64,000 bases of DNA from Notospermus geniculatus (lineage: Eukaryota > Nemertea > Pilidiophora > Heteronemertea > Lineidae). The position numbers and the translations under genes were made by a program. The stretch spans positions 278,889-342,888 of the forward strand of contig NMRB01000508.1 in the NCBI GenBank assembly GCA_002633025.1, read 5' to 3'. The notes under the pieces were generated by a model. That model had not been told where the DNA came from, made no database searches, and saw only the letters and a list, made by a program, of their open reading frames with translations. Below are positions 57,301 to 64,000 of this stretch, in pieces. How positions within the stretch are numbered: the first letter of the stretch is position 1; the number at the start of each line of letters is the position of its first letter.

Positions 57301-59993
57301 ATTACTTCCAGGAAAAACCCAACCCCGTCCCCAGGGGTATAGTTCGCTCAGACAACCTTGGACCACTCGCCATATTGTCAGAAAGCGAACGAGGTTGGGA
57401 AAACCCAAGGACCCGTGCTGCCACCACGCGGTCTTCACGACTGTTAATCTCTAAAAGAGCGAGACGCGGAGTGTGATTTACCGAAGGGGTGAGCCCGTAG
57501 CGTCTGGCCAAGCGAGACTATTGTGACCTGGGCCCAGTTTCACAAAGAATCTTAAGTCTAAAGTTTGACTTAAGTCATCATGTGACCAGGTTTCAGCAAA
57601 TCAGATGGCTTCATTTCAGACTTAAGTTTTTTCTTAGACTTAAGATTCTTTGTGCAACTGGGCCCTGATCTAGCAAAAGCAGGTGCTTGTCGTAACCGAG
57701 GAAAGCATTATCAGCCTTACAACACAATGGCTGAAATGGACGTCTCTCCAGGTTGACAATAGTAGTGGACAGCACTGATAATACATGTAGTTGAGTAAAC
57801 TGATGACCAATGATGATCACTTGTGGCAAGTGCCTACTTATGCTGAAGCGGGTCCTATGAGCCATGGTGTGACGACGTGTCTATGGATTCAGAAGTGTAG
57901 CATTAGTGAGTTGAATCAAGAAGACTTGGTTCTCATTCTAACAAGCTATCAAATCCGTGACCTCATGAGGTGACACGCAGTGATATCTTTCTCCAGTACC
58001 ACTTTATAATAATTTCAACCAGAAGACTCCGGAGCCCAGGTAGTATGGAGACGTATTCAATGCAAGATCCTCGCAGGTTCATTAGCCACAGAACGAAATT
58101 GTGCCACTCACGATATATCGCGAATAAAAATGAACCCTAAGAGAGGAGCTGATTGGTTGATTGTGTGTCTCCAGGATGATCAATACATCGACGGGATTAC
58201 AAGATTTACGGCGGAAGCTTGTGTTGATCTTATTGATTTCAAGCGTGACGAACGACGAGTGTTCAAAACACGGAACCAAGAACTGAACAAATACAACGTT
58301 TATTAGATCAATACACAACTTGTGATTTGCTGAGTAAACGTAGGGGGAAACTGGAGTTGTTGGGGCAATAATCACATTGACCAAATAAGCAAACCACGCC
58401 CTCAAATTTGGCTGACCTCCAAATGATACGAGGTATCGATCCAAGGGGAGGGAATCCCATGCCCAGGAGCCTTGAGAGCCCAGTATTTGTATTTGTATTT
58501 CTTTTTTTTGTCAGGGCCGACGCTTTAGCATTATTGGCCCTGGTAAGTACGGAGGAGGCCATCACAAGGTACTCAGGCTACTCGTTGCCTAGTGGTTATC
58601 ACATCCGCTTTTAACAAGCATTAGGTCCAGGGTTCGAATACCAGGGCATATGGGATTAATCATCCCTGGCTCTTCACGTCCGTCGCATGGGACAGTAAGC
58701 CATGGTGCCTTGTACCTTGTTCCTTTACAAGGGCAAGTAAAAGACCCCATCCAAGTGAGGAACATGAGTAGCTTGAGATGGCCTCTTCCATACTTATCAG
58801 GGCCAATAATGCTATGGCTTCAGCCCTGATGGAAAAATCTAATGCAATGCACCTCTTGCTGTTTCGTAATAAATCTTTGAAATTAATCGTGAAATTTTTT
58901 ATTTTGGAAAACTGGTTGAAACTGGCCGTGTATTTCCAATGAAGATGGACCCGGTGCCACTTGATACTTTCAGACACCTGCCTAACCTGTGTTCATTTTG
59001 TCGGTGACCACTGTGGCCAAACACTTCAGCCGCCAGGGGGAAGAAACCATTCCTAACTAATCAACCCCAGGTGAGTTCATCACGTCGGAAAACGACCAAC
59101 CTCACTAAAACCAACCGTTTCCCGCAGGCAGACGAGACAATTCCTACCAAACGATATCCAATGATCGCACACCACCTCGATCGATGACAACAGATCATGA
59201 TATTAGCAGATATCGTGCTCCGTTCCTCTGTTGATTCCATCGTGTTCTTTTGAATGAGACACGACACTCGAGTCCCCTACTGGTTCCTGATCAAGAGCAC
59301 TTCGTTTTTCTACCATCTGTGAGTCAGCTACAGACTCATGGATCCAAAATCAAAACAGATTTCTGATGATTTTTTATTCCGCCATGTTTCGTTCGTTATC
59401 AGATCACTGCGATGGCTCTCTGCACGAGGTCTATTTTAAGCTCGCAGCAAACCCGGCGATACTGCACGTGATCTGATCGCAAGCGAGCAAAATCGGCTGC
59501 TGACGCCAGGCGTGCCCTGGTCAGCATTGTTGGATCTTCTCGCCAGCGATGATAGACCAGTATCAAACAATACAAGGGGCAGATCCAGGATTTGGGAAAA
59601 GAGGAGGCACCCTGTGCTTGAAACATTGAAATCTGCGGTGAATTTCAATGATTTGCTCCAAATTTCAGAATTTCACAGTCGATTTTACAGATTTGTTGGC
59701 CAAAAGGGGTGGGGAGTGCACGAGGTGCCCACCTCTGGATCTGCGCCTGAACACCAACAGCAATGTTGCCTCGTCTATGGTGGCTGGTGGGAAGATCCGT
59801 GGCGATGAGATCGCTTGCAATATTGCCTGGTGTCCCTGCTGGCTTAAAGCAGCTGATCGTAATGCCACCTATGTAACATTAAGAACTGAAAATGTACCCA
59901 CCATGATTTTGTGATGTCAAAAATAAGAATGACACCATGGGTTCCCTTGTAAACATCGACGAACTCAGCATCCAGACACGGGTCCTCATAAAC
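48092..59993 (-). CDS. RABL6: RABL6 (Rab-like protein 6 / Parf), 3' eleven exons; 5' end off window
   Basis: This is a Rab-like GTPase with a very long acidic, serine-rich tail; in mammals it is implicated in proliferation control and binds ARF (family knowledge). Eleven minus-strand exons join in phase (92+141+106+104+182+231+66+154+571+234+234 = 2115 bases, 704 residues plus stop). In order they show LDAEFVDVYKG and VILIFDITK, WTYDYLEREIPKVP, ILILANHRDMG (the NKxD-equivalent), YAEASMRNGFGLKYIHKFFN, RETLLKQLE, a coiled, charged Q/K/E stretch, SVGFISRIFGKK, SVEDFVPDGGLD, NPMVAGFQEDLDSDDE, an Asp/Ser-rich region, a Lys-rich tail and ELDALEAFLG near the C-terminus. All of these have counterparts in vertebrate RABL6. 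The P-loop and switch regions are not found in 60-64 kb, so they lie beyond the right edge. Confidence 0.93.
48364..48615. mobile_element. SINE family 2 fold-back pair in last RABL6 intron
   Basis: Two tail segments sit in opposite orientation around 48490, giving a long hairpin (GGCCATCTCAAGC...GCTTGAGATGGCC, 48424-48553). A degenerate head with CCACTAGGCTATC follows to 48615. Confidence 0.8.
48774..49007 (-). CDS. RABL6: RABL6 exon, SLQFEDLSIL and first Lys-rich block
   Basis: It encodes NKEGSPATSPEVEYPGLSLQ, a Ser-rich stretch and a KKKKKTRREKEKEG end. Acceptor TTTGTAG. Donor GGG|GTGCGT is non-consensus at +3 to +6 but keeps phase 0 with the last exon. Confidence 0.85.
49150..49720 (-). 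CDS. RABL6: RABL6 large exon, acidic Ser/Asp region
   Basis: This 190-residue exon opens with DDDGHNPMVAGFQEDLDSDD, the strongest conserved motif of the C-terminal half. Acidic clusters SSDED, LSSDDA, DSDSDRDE and TSEEDEG follow, likely disordered and CK2-site rich (inference). Donor AAG|GTATGT in phase 0. Confidence 0.93.
49755..50010. mobile_element. SINE head plus family 2 tail, in RABL6 intron
   Basis: 49755-49860 holds a tRNA-like head (GTGGTGTAGTG and GGTTTGAATCCC). 49862-50010 holds a reverse family 2 tail (GGCCCTGGTAAGTACGG, GGGGTCTTTTACTTG). Confidence 0.7.
50222..50283 (-). mobile_element. SINE family 2 head fragment
   Basis: The minus strand has the B-box region GGGTTCAAATCCAGC; only the tRNA-like head is present. 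Confidence 0.65.
50289..50435 (+). mobile_element. tRNA-derived SINE, family 3
   Basis: It has an A-box-like GTGGTGTAGTG, a B-box-like GGTTTGAATCC and a tail GGCCTCCGGGCACTCTGGTT resembling the family 1 tail. It ends about 10 bases from a RABL6 splice donor. Confidence 0.75.
50445..50598 (-). CDS. RABL6: RABL6 exon, SVEDFVPD motif
   Basis: It encodes IPTHSTGMPSVKSVEDFVPD, then GGLDSKFLDDTN and AHNLDSDS. SVEDFVPD is a conserved RABL6 motif. Acceptor TATTTCAG, donor CAG|GTGAGT. A SINE ends about 10 bases beyond the donor. Confidence 0.92.
50892..51004. mobile_element. Fold-back element AGATCTGCGCACTTCCG, short copy in RABL6 intron
   Basis: ATTCTCGAATTTGCAGATCT and TCAATTTGAGAATTG ends are present, with the central ~120 bases deleted relative to the other copies. 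Confidence 0.82.
51430..51618. mobile_element. GGCCCGTTTCCA MITE, full copy, in RABL6 intron
   Basis: Ends GGCCCGTTTCCATTAGAGCG and GTAGTGGAAACGAGCC, with CGCTCCGCTCACTG-type inner arms. Confidence 0.82.
52745..52810 (-). CDS. RABL6: RABL6 exon, 66-base (phase-symmetric) Pro-rich exon
   Basis: The acceptor is ACATTTTCAG and the donor ATAG|GTGATA. It encodes IVLLPFEHCDSTSPPPQPVP with phase 1 on both sides, so it can be included or skipped without a frame change. The PPPQPVP run lines up with a Pro-rich stretch ahead of S-V-E-D-F-V-P-D in vertebrate RABL6. Confidence 0.65.
   Translation of the reverse strand, partial: ALYCYRSSIVTRPHHPLSQFL
52941..53329. mobile_element. ~390-bp TIR element, copy 2, in RABL6 intron
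   Basis: Ends TTGGCGCGTGGTTTACGGCC and CGATAAACCACGGGCCAA enclose the interior shared with 6981 and 62793. The 170-residue frame here is a by-product. Confidence 0.85.
53465..53856. mobile_element. Nested fold-back elements in RABL6 intron
   Basis: The outer arms GCTTGATTCATACTTCAGAC and GTCTGAATTATGAATCTAGC contain an inner element 53538-53734 with GTGACCCGCTCTGGCAAAAG and CTTTTGCCAGAGCAGGTCAC ends. Confidence 0.82.
53990..54220 (-). CDS. RABL6: RABL6 exon, Ser/Thr/Pro-rich linker
   Basis: It begins PPPKPIAGLDLTNP, then a low-complexity Ser/Thr/Pro stretch, then HKSVGFISRIFGKKTQ. The last part corresponds to the short basic S-I-I-S-R-L-F-G motif of vertebrate RABL6. Phase 1 on both sides. 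Confidence 0.9.
54293..54700. mobile_element. ATTCTTTGGTTTACGGGC TIR element in RABL6 intron
   Basis: 18-bp perfect inverted ends ATTCTTTGGTTTACGGGC and GCCCGTAAACCAAAGAAT. The interior has A/T-rich blocks and repeated TTTATT and CCTCCGAAC/CCGCCGACC words. Confidence 0.9.
54796..54977 (-). CDS. RABL6: RABL6 exon, charged helical linker
   Basis: It starts FSDNLNTRRRQQQEKLSEKA and is rich in Q, K, E and A, probably helical. It ends TTVRA. A second AG at 54970-54971 would put the exon out of phase, so the acceptor GTTTCAG giving start 54977 is chosen. Donor CAG|GTAAAA in phase 1. Confidence 0.88.
55028..55212 (-). mobile_element. tRNA-derived SINE, family 2, in RABL6 intron
   Basis: On the minus strand: CCTAGTGGTTATTACATCC and GGGTTCGAATCTAGC, then GGGACAGTAAGCCGTGG. 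It lies between two RABL6 exons in the gene's own sense orientation. Confidence 0.82.
55257..55360 (-). CDS. RABL6: RABL6 exon, RETLL helix
   Basis: It encodes RETLLKQLEINSRDIECTME and then a Glu-rich segment ending EEQNYE. The exon begins in phase 0 and ends in phase 2 at AT|GTAAGG. Joined to the next exon at 54977 it gives NYEIF, as in the human N-Y-G-I-F. Confidence 0.92.
55537..55675. mobile_element. Fold-back MITE CTGTAGCG, in RABL6 intron
   Basis: CTGTAGCGCTCCTAGAACGTC pairs with GACGTTCTGGGACCGCTACATGCAG. Inner AAATTTGACATC/GACATCAAATTT arms. Confidence 0.87.
55803..55908 (-). CDS. RABL6: RABL6 exon, end of GTPase domain
   Basis: It encodes SGQYPAIRYAEASMRNGFG, then LKYIHKFFNLPFLTLQ. 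The R-Y-A-E-x-S-M-x-N-x-F-G-L-K-Y motif is highly characteristic of RABL6. Donor CAG|GTGAGA in phase 0. Confidence 0.94.
56044..56184 (-). CDS. RABL6: RABL6 exon, G4-like motif
   Basis: It encodes TYDYLEREIPKVPLNIP, ILILANHRDMGHHR and VSEEKVRYFVEEAMK. The N-x-R-D replaces the canonical NKxD of Rab proteins, as in other RABL6 proteins. Acceptor GTTTCAG, donor AA|GTGAGT, phase 2 both sides. Confidence 0.93.
56323..56435. mobile_element. Near-perfect palindromic MITE with ATATTG duplication
   Basis: CAGGCCTTGTCTTTTAAGGC and its complement bound arms of ~50 bases with a tiny loop at AATTTCT. ATATTG occurs directly before and after. Confidence 0.92.
56598..56790. mobile_element. Fold-back element ATCGTATCCATGACGTA, copy 1
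   Basis: Ends TTCATCGTATCCATGACGTA and CGTCATGGATACGATGAA. The interior has a tandem GACGCAAGGGTGGTGGGCAA. A relative is at 61948-62110. Confidence 0.85.
57530..57665. mobile_element. Fold-back MITE GGGCCCAGTTTCACAAAGAA
   Basis: GGGCCCAGTTTCACAAAGAA and TTCTTTGTGCAACTGGGCCC ends with TCTTAAGTCTAAAG-type inner arms. Confidence 0.9.
57664..57855. mobile_element. Degenerate GCAAAAGCAGGTGCTTGTC MITE
   Basis: Related to the nested element at 60247 (shared GATGACCA...TGATGATCACTTG and TAGTGGACAGCA), but the ends have decayed. Confidence 0.75.
58582..58848 (+). mobile_element. tRNA-derived SINE, family 2, nearly full length
   Basis: The A box region CTAGTGGTTATCACATCCG and B box GGGTTCGAATACC are clear. 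The body matches the 4180 copy. A reverse-oriented tail fragment (58485-58573) is directly upstream, giving a head-to-head partial pair. Confidence 0.85.
59573..59749. mobile_element. CAGGGGCGGATCCAGG MITE nested in another repeat
   Basis: The element from AGGGGCAGATCCAGG to GGATCTGCGCCTG interrupts a repeat (59490-59830) whose uninterrupted relative is at 47370-47510 (GACGCCA...CTCGCCA...AAACAATAC...GTGGCTGGTG). Confidence 0.8.
59902..59993 (-). CDS. RABL6: RABL6 exon (first in window), G3-G4 region
   Basis: It encodes VYEDPCLDAEFVDVYKGTHG then VILIFDITKS. The acceptor is TTGTTCTAG. Donor ATG|GTGGGT leaves phase 2, so that TG plus G of the next exon makes the conserved W of the D-I-T-K-x-W motif. 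Confidence 0.92.
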
Positions 59994-60117
59994 CTAGAAC
60001 AAGGGGAAAGAACATGAAATATGGTACAACAATATCAACTTGTGACTTTTCTAGGTCATCTTTAGACATCAACTCAACAACTGGAGAATGCTACATGGCT
60101 ACACCGTAACTTTGATA

Positions 60118-60515
60118 GGCCCTGTAAAGCCCCTGTAAAGCCCTGTTTCCATACATCGGATTCCGCCATGGTTAGCGGTGAGCGGTGCGGTTTTCCCAGG
60201 GTTTTGGATAATCCTTCAATGGTATAACAATACAGTGTATTAATTGTGAGCCACTCCAGCAAAAGCAGACGCTTGTCACAACCCGAGGAAAGAGTTAACG
60301 ACCTTGCAGCACAACGCTGAAATGTACATTGGCGCGGTTTTAAAACAGTAGTGGACAGCAGTGATAATAGTTGAGTAAACTGATGACCAGTGATGATCAC
60401 TTGCGACAAGCGTCTGCTTTGCTGGAGCGGCTCATGATTATCCCAACGCCTGTGAAAACTGTGCCGCTCACTGCAGACGGTGGCGGGAACCGCTGGAGTG
60501 GAAACGGGGCAGGAA
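60118..60515. mobile_element. GCCCTGTTTCCA MITE interrupted by a second MITE
   Basis: Outer ends GCCCTGTTTCCATACATCGG and GGAGTGGAAACGGGGC are split by a nested element at 60247-60434 with TGAGCCACTCCAGCAAAAGC and GCTTTGCTGGAGCGGCTCA ends. Confidence 0.82.
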
Positions 60516-60961
60516 TGAGCATCTCTCTATCTTCAAAATTCTAATACAGGGCAGGGCGTTTTAGGAAATATGAACCAAATCACAGCAAGTTTGCTGATCA
60601 GCCATTGTTTAGGATTATTTTTCTGAAAGACCCCAGTTTATGACAGTCCATTTTTTCCCTATTTTAACATAAACAGTGAAATATCAGATACATATCAACA
60701 ATGGTGACCATCCCATCTCGTCTCTTCCCATGTCGCTTTCATTCATAATTCTAATCAATACTTGAAATGTACATAGAACTTAACTACGCCATCATTTGTT
60801 GATACAGCGTTGATACGGCGTATTAATCTTATTTTTCAATTTATAGCCAGCTGTTGGATTGGATTATGAGGTTATTCAACAGACACACATATGCTACCGG
60901 TACATGATGTTATATTTAAGTACTTCTGTACCGACAGATACAGGACAGTTGTCTGTCTCAT

Positions 60962-61127
60962 CAAAGTCCATTCAGGATTTGACCGGTGCGGATACAGAGG
61001 GGGCGCCCCGGGCTTGCGCCTCCACTTTTGGCCAACAACATCTCTAAAATTGACTGTGAAATTCTGGAATTTGGCATGTTGCTAGCACAGGGCACCCCTC
61101 CTTTCTCAAATCCTGGATCCACCCCTG
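60962..61127. mobile_element. CAGGGGCGGATCCAGG MITE, reverse orientation
   Basis: GGGGGCGCCCCGGG and TTGGCCAACA words are followed by AATCCTGGATCCACCCCTG, the reverse of the family's left end. Confidence 0.75.
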
Positions 61128-61947
61128 TTTGATGAGGTCATCTTCAAGCCATTTCACATCGACCTTGACCTTGACTGTGACCTTTCAAGGTCAAAGACAC
61201 TGATGACCTTGAAGCGGATCAAGGTGATCCAATGGTATCTATGGTGGCAAAATAAAGCGTGTACACAGCCGCGGCTAAAAAGATTGAGCCCAGCCAGCAA
61301 TAATTCTCTATATACAGCTATTCACATACACAGCCTCACATTTTTCTCAAATTCCTACATGCAAATTCTTCCCGAGGCGGGAGATTTTTCACCCATCTTC
61401 CGTTTACTCCGATTTGTTGTTCAATCTGTATGAATAATTCCATGCATTTTTTCCCAACGTCGCCCAAATACATGTAAAGTGTCACGAGAGTGTCTCTCGG
61501 GACTCGATCAGTCTTACAATGAGATCACGGGCAACGGGCAGCATCGTCACAACGCAGCAGATCTACCCACAGGCAAGTTGAGTTAATCAATGAGAACCAT
61601 GGGAGCCATTCTGAGATCAAATTCATAGGGGTAATCAGAAGTCGCATTTGTGCTAATGTGTGTCATCTTTTTTTATTTCCAACAACAGCCGAGATGGATG
61701 CGATGAATTACGCACGTATTAAATCTCCATCTGGTTATTAAAGCACCATTAACAGTATGGTTACCATGGATTCTAGGCCTACGGTTCATCACTAACGATG
61801 AGGAGTACTGAATTCAAAGAACTTCTCCAACACTGCGGGCAAAAGGCAGAACTACAATATTGGAGAGTGATGCAATCGCTGCCAGTGGCGGCGCCAACTG
61901 TCCAATAAGTGGCAATATTGTGACCACACTTTCTCCTATTGTTCCAT

Positions 61948-62110
61948 AACTATTCATCGTACCCAGGCCTACGTCGTTCTGTGACGTTGCGCGTTTTGCC
62001 CACCAGCTTTCTTCAGCAAAGCAATGAATTTTGCCCACACCTTTGCGTCATTACAGCGACATCAGCAATGGCGGACACTGTCGGAGTTACGTCGTGGAAA
62101 CGATGAATAG
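61948..62110. mobile_element. Fold-back element ATCGT...GACGTA, copy 2
   Basis: TTCATCGTACCCAGGCCTACG and GTTACGTCGTGGAAACGATGAA ends; shares TTGCCCACCAGC and GCGGACACTGTCGGAGTTAC with copy 1. Confidence 0.83.
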
Positions 62111-62792
62111 CATTGATATCTCACACCTCTTCAACCTGAACAAACCCTGCTCAAGCTGGATGACGAAAGCAAGCGTACCGACTGCCCCCAGGATAAGCAT
62201 ACCAACTACCCCCATGGTACACGCACCCGCAACCCTCGAGCCAATTTATAACATCATGTACCATCACCGGGAACCAAGCTAGGAACCTTCTCCTTTAAAG
62301 CAAATGGAACTGAGTACTGTCCCTGAACATGGATAATGAAAGAGTCCAGGTCCTGAACATGCATAACAAGACCCTGGCTTCCCAAATTTTCCCACAATTC
62401 TTACATGAATACAAGTTTTTTTTATAGTTGAAGAGAACGAAGTGAAGACTACGTGACATGAGATGAAACAGAAATACAGATTCCCAAAAGATGGCACGAC
62501 ATCTACGAGTCGTAAGCGCTCAGTGTTGAAAGCTGTTTACAGAGGGCGCCACATTCAGAGAGGAGGAAGGAATCCCAACCAAAACAATGAAAGAGATTAA
62601 AGTGTATGTCTACCAGTTTCATACTGCCATTTATGGGTTTACCACCGTTGGCGTGGAGTTCTAAGATCTTCAAAAGAAACAAGAATTCAAGAATCAGTCC
62701 ACAGAGGCTAGACAACGCAGTCGGATGGGATGCTCGGTCCCGACTTGGCTCCCTCAGCTTGTTAAGACTTCTATACTTCATTCCACATCCGA

Positions 62793-63239
62793 TTGGCGCA
62801 AGGTTTTCGGCCGAGATCTCTGCAACGGCTGGGTGAAATTTGACAAAACATACGTCAATTGACTTGTCTTTCTTGTCAATGTCTCTCTGCTATCTTCATT
62901 TTCTTGTCAATGTCTCTCTGCTATCTTCATTTTTTTGCGTAAGGCTGACATAACGGATCCCTTTCTCAAAATCCACTTCATTTCGCCACGATGTTCAGTG
63001 CAGTTTACACATGTTTACACATTTGTGATGCACTGCATCATTTCAAAATGGCCAACCCTTACATGCCTTAGGCCGTAAACATGAATTGTGATTGGTGAAA
63101 GAACTTTTTTACGTCACGTTTTTATGGAAAATGGCAGAGATGATACCTGTTGTCGCCAAAAAGACAAATCGATTGATGTATGGTACCTCAAATTTGACCC
63201 AGCTGTTGCAGAGGTATCAGCCATAAACCTCACGCCAAT
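62793..63239. mobile_element. ~450-bp TIR element, copy 3
   Basis: It has the same ends (TTGGCGCAAGGTTTTCGGCC; CATAAACCTCACGCCAA) plus a 36-bp internal tandem repeat (CTTGTCAATGTCTCTCTGC twice, 62870-62935). Confidence 0.85.
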
Positions 63240-64000
63240 CAGATGTGTAATGAAGAGCAGGTATTATTCAAACTTATCACAAGGCAAGCTGCCTTGGAAT
63301 TCGTCTTTCCAACGATTTCAATAAGACAATGTCCCTGTTGTTGTCTATTACATACATAACCTATTAAATTGTCAGCCAGCCAAGTGGGTGACCTAATTAA
63401 GCTTATACCATTCAACTCTATCAGTGTTCAAGTACCAGTATAATGCATTACACAGTTGTCACTTTGATCATCAAAATTCCTATCTATTGTTTATATTACT
63501 AGCAAACTAAACAAGTGTTAGAACTGCTACCCTCAAACCCATGGGAATATTTGTGTCCATCAGGACTTGGAAGTACTTGCATCGAACCAATCCTCTGGGG
63601 CTAAAGAATGACCCAGGCCCCAATCTCCATGACATTCACATACAAAGTATTCATAGAGAACCAATGTACAGCTCAAACATGATATAGGTCTACAGACTGT
63701 ACACTCTCTTAGTTATAAAGTGGACTCCATAGCTGTCCCAATCAATGAACTATGATATTGGTTCGTTCTCGCCTAAAAGCACACACCAAAGCTTGGATAT
63801 CGACCATACATAAACCAGATGTATTTAGGAATGAAATAACACATGATTGATTGGAAAGTTATCTCAATTTCAATGACTTTCAAAAGTCGGGTCGTTTTAA
63901 TGTTTAACCCACTGGCACTGGAAGCTGGGGTAGAAGGTCAATATTAATCACTGAGACAACAAATGGCCAGCATCAGAGATCTGACAGCATTATCAGTGTT
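63240..64000. other. Probable RABL6 5' intron, nothing assigned
   Basis: AT-rich, with no recognisable exon of the RABL6 P-loop region on the minus strand and no clear repeat. Confidence 0.5.

Noticed and set aside
60000-64000. RABL6 P-loop exons
   Set aside because: I scanned the minus strand for a G-x-x-x-x-G-K-[ST] exon with a good acceptor and found none; these exons are inferred to be outside the window.

Overview
This is a repeat-dense, intron-rich animal genome window with two assembly gaps of N (2004-2452 and 42584-43230) and a single n at 16567. The gene content is metazoan: an ethanolamine kinase and a RABL6-type Rab-like GTPase, both split by short GT-AG introns. The compositional style (AGGCCTA words, palindromic ACATGT runs, TA-flanked CTGTAAACCGTGA MITEs, 'protein-flavoured' ORFs that are really TIR elements) suggests a marine invertebrate, perhaps an echinoderm, hemichordate, lancelet or mollusc. 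I cannot fix the species from sequence alone.

Layout. 1-17.4 kb: intergenic, packed with fold-back/TIR elements, tRNA-derived SINEs and one 1.1 kb element with internal 150-bp periodicity. One strong-looking orphan first exon (5736-5846) carries a CxxC pair. 17.4-35.8 kb: a nested tandem duplication. A ~2 kb segment is duplicated (17699-19696 and 19697-21458), and this sits inside a larger unit repeated in tandem (17396-27846 and 27847-35802). The copies are nearly identical over long stretches but differ by at least five clean transposable-element insertions with target-site duplications and by expansion of a 51-bp minisatellite. 35.8-38.6 kb: a 33-bp tandem repeat and non-coding sequence.

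38673-42261 (+): a complete eight-exon ethanolamine/choline kinase-family gene, best called ETNK, with the HGD...N catalytic motif and the DYEFAGFNY segment. Its 3' flank runs into a ~30-bp tandem repeat and then a gap. 42.3-48.1 kb: intergenic repeats plus one weak candidate exon. 48092-59993 (-): the last eleven exons of a RABL6 (Parf-like) gene, about 704 codons in consistent phase. The first exons, including the P-loop, must lie to the right of the window. The two genes are convergent.

59.99-64 kb: probably the large 5' intron of RABL6, with nested MITEs. I see no prokaryotic features, no CRISPR array and no operon-like system. The most informative material is the natural filled-site/empty-site comparison inside the tandem duplication, which defines several transposon families to the base. 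It needs to be separated from a haplotype-assembly artefact.
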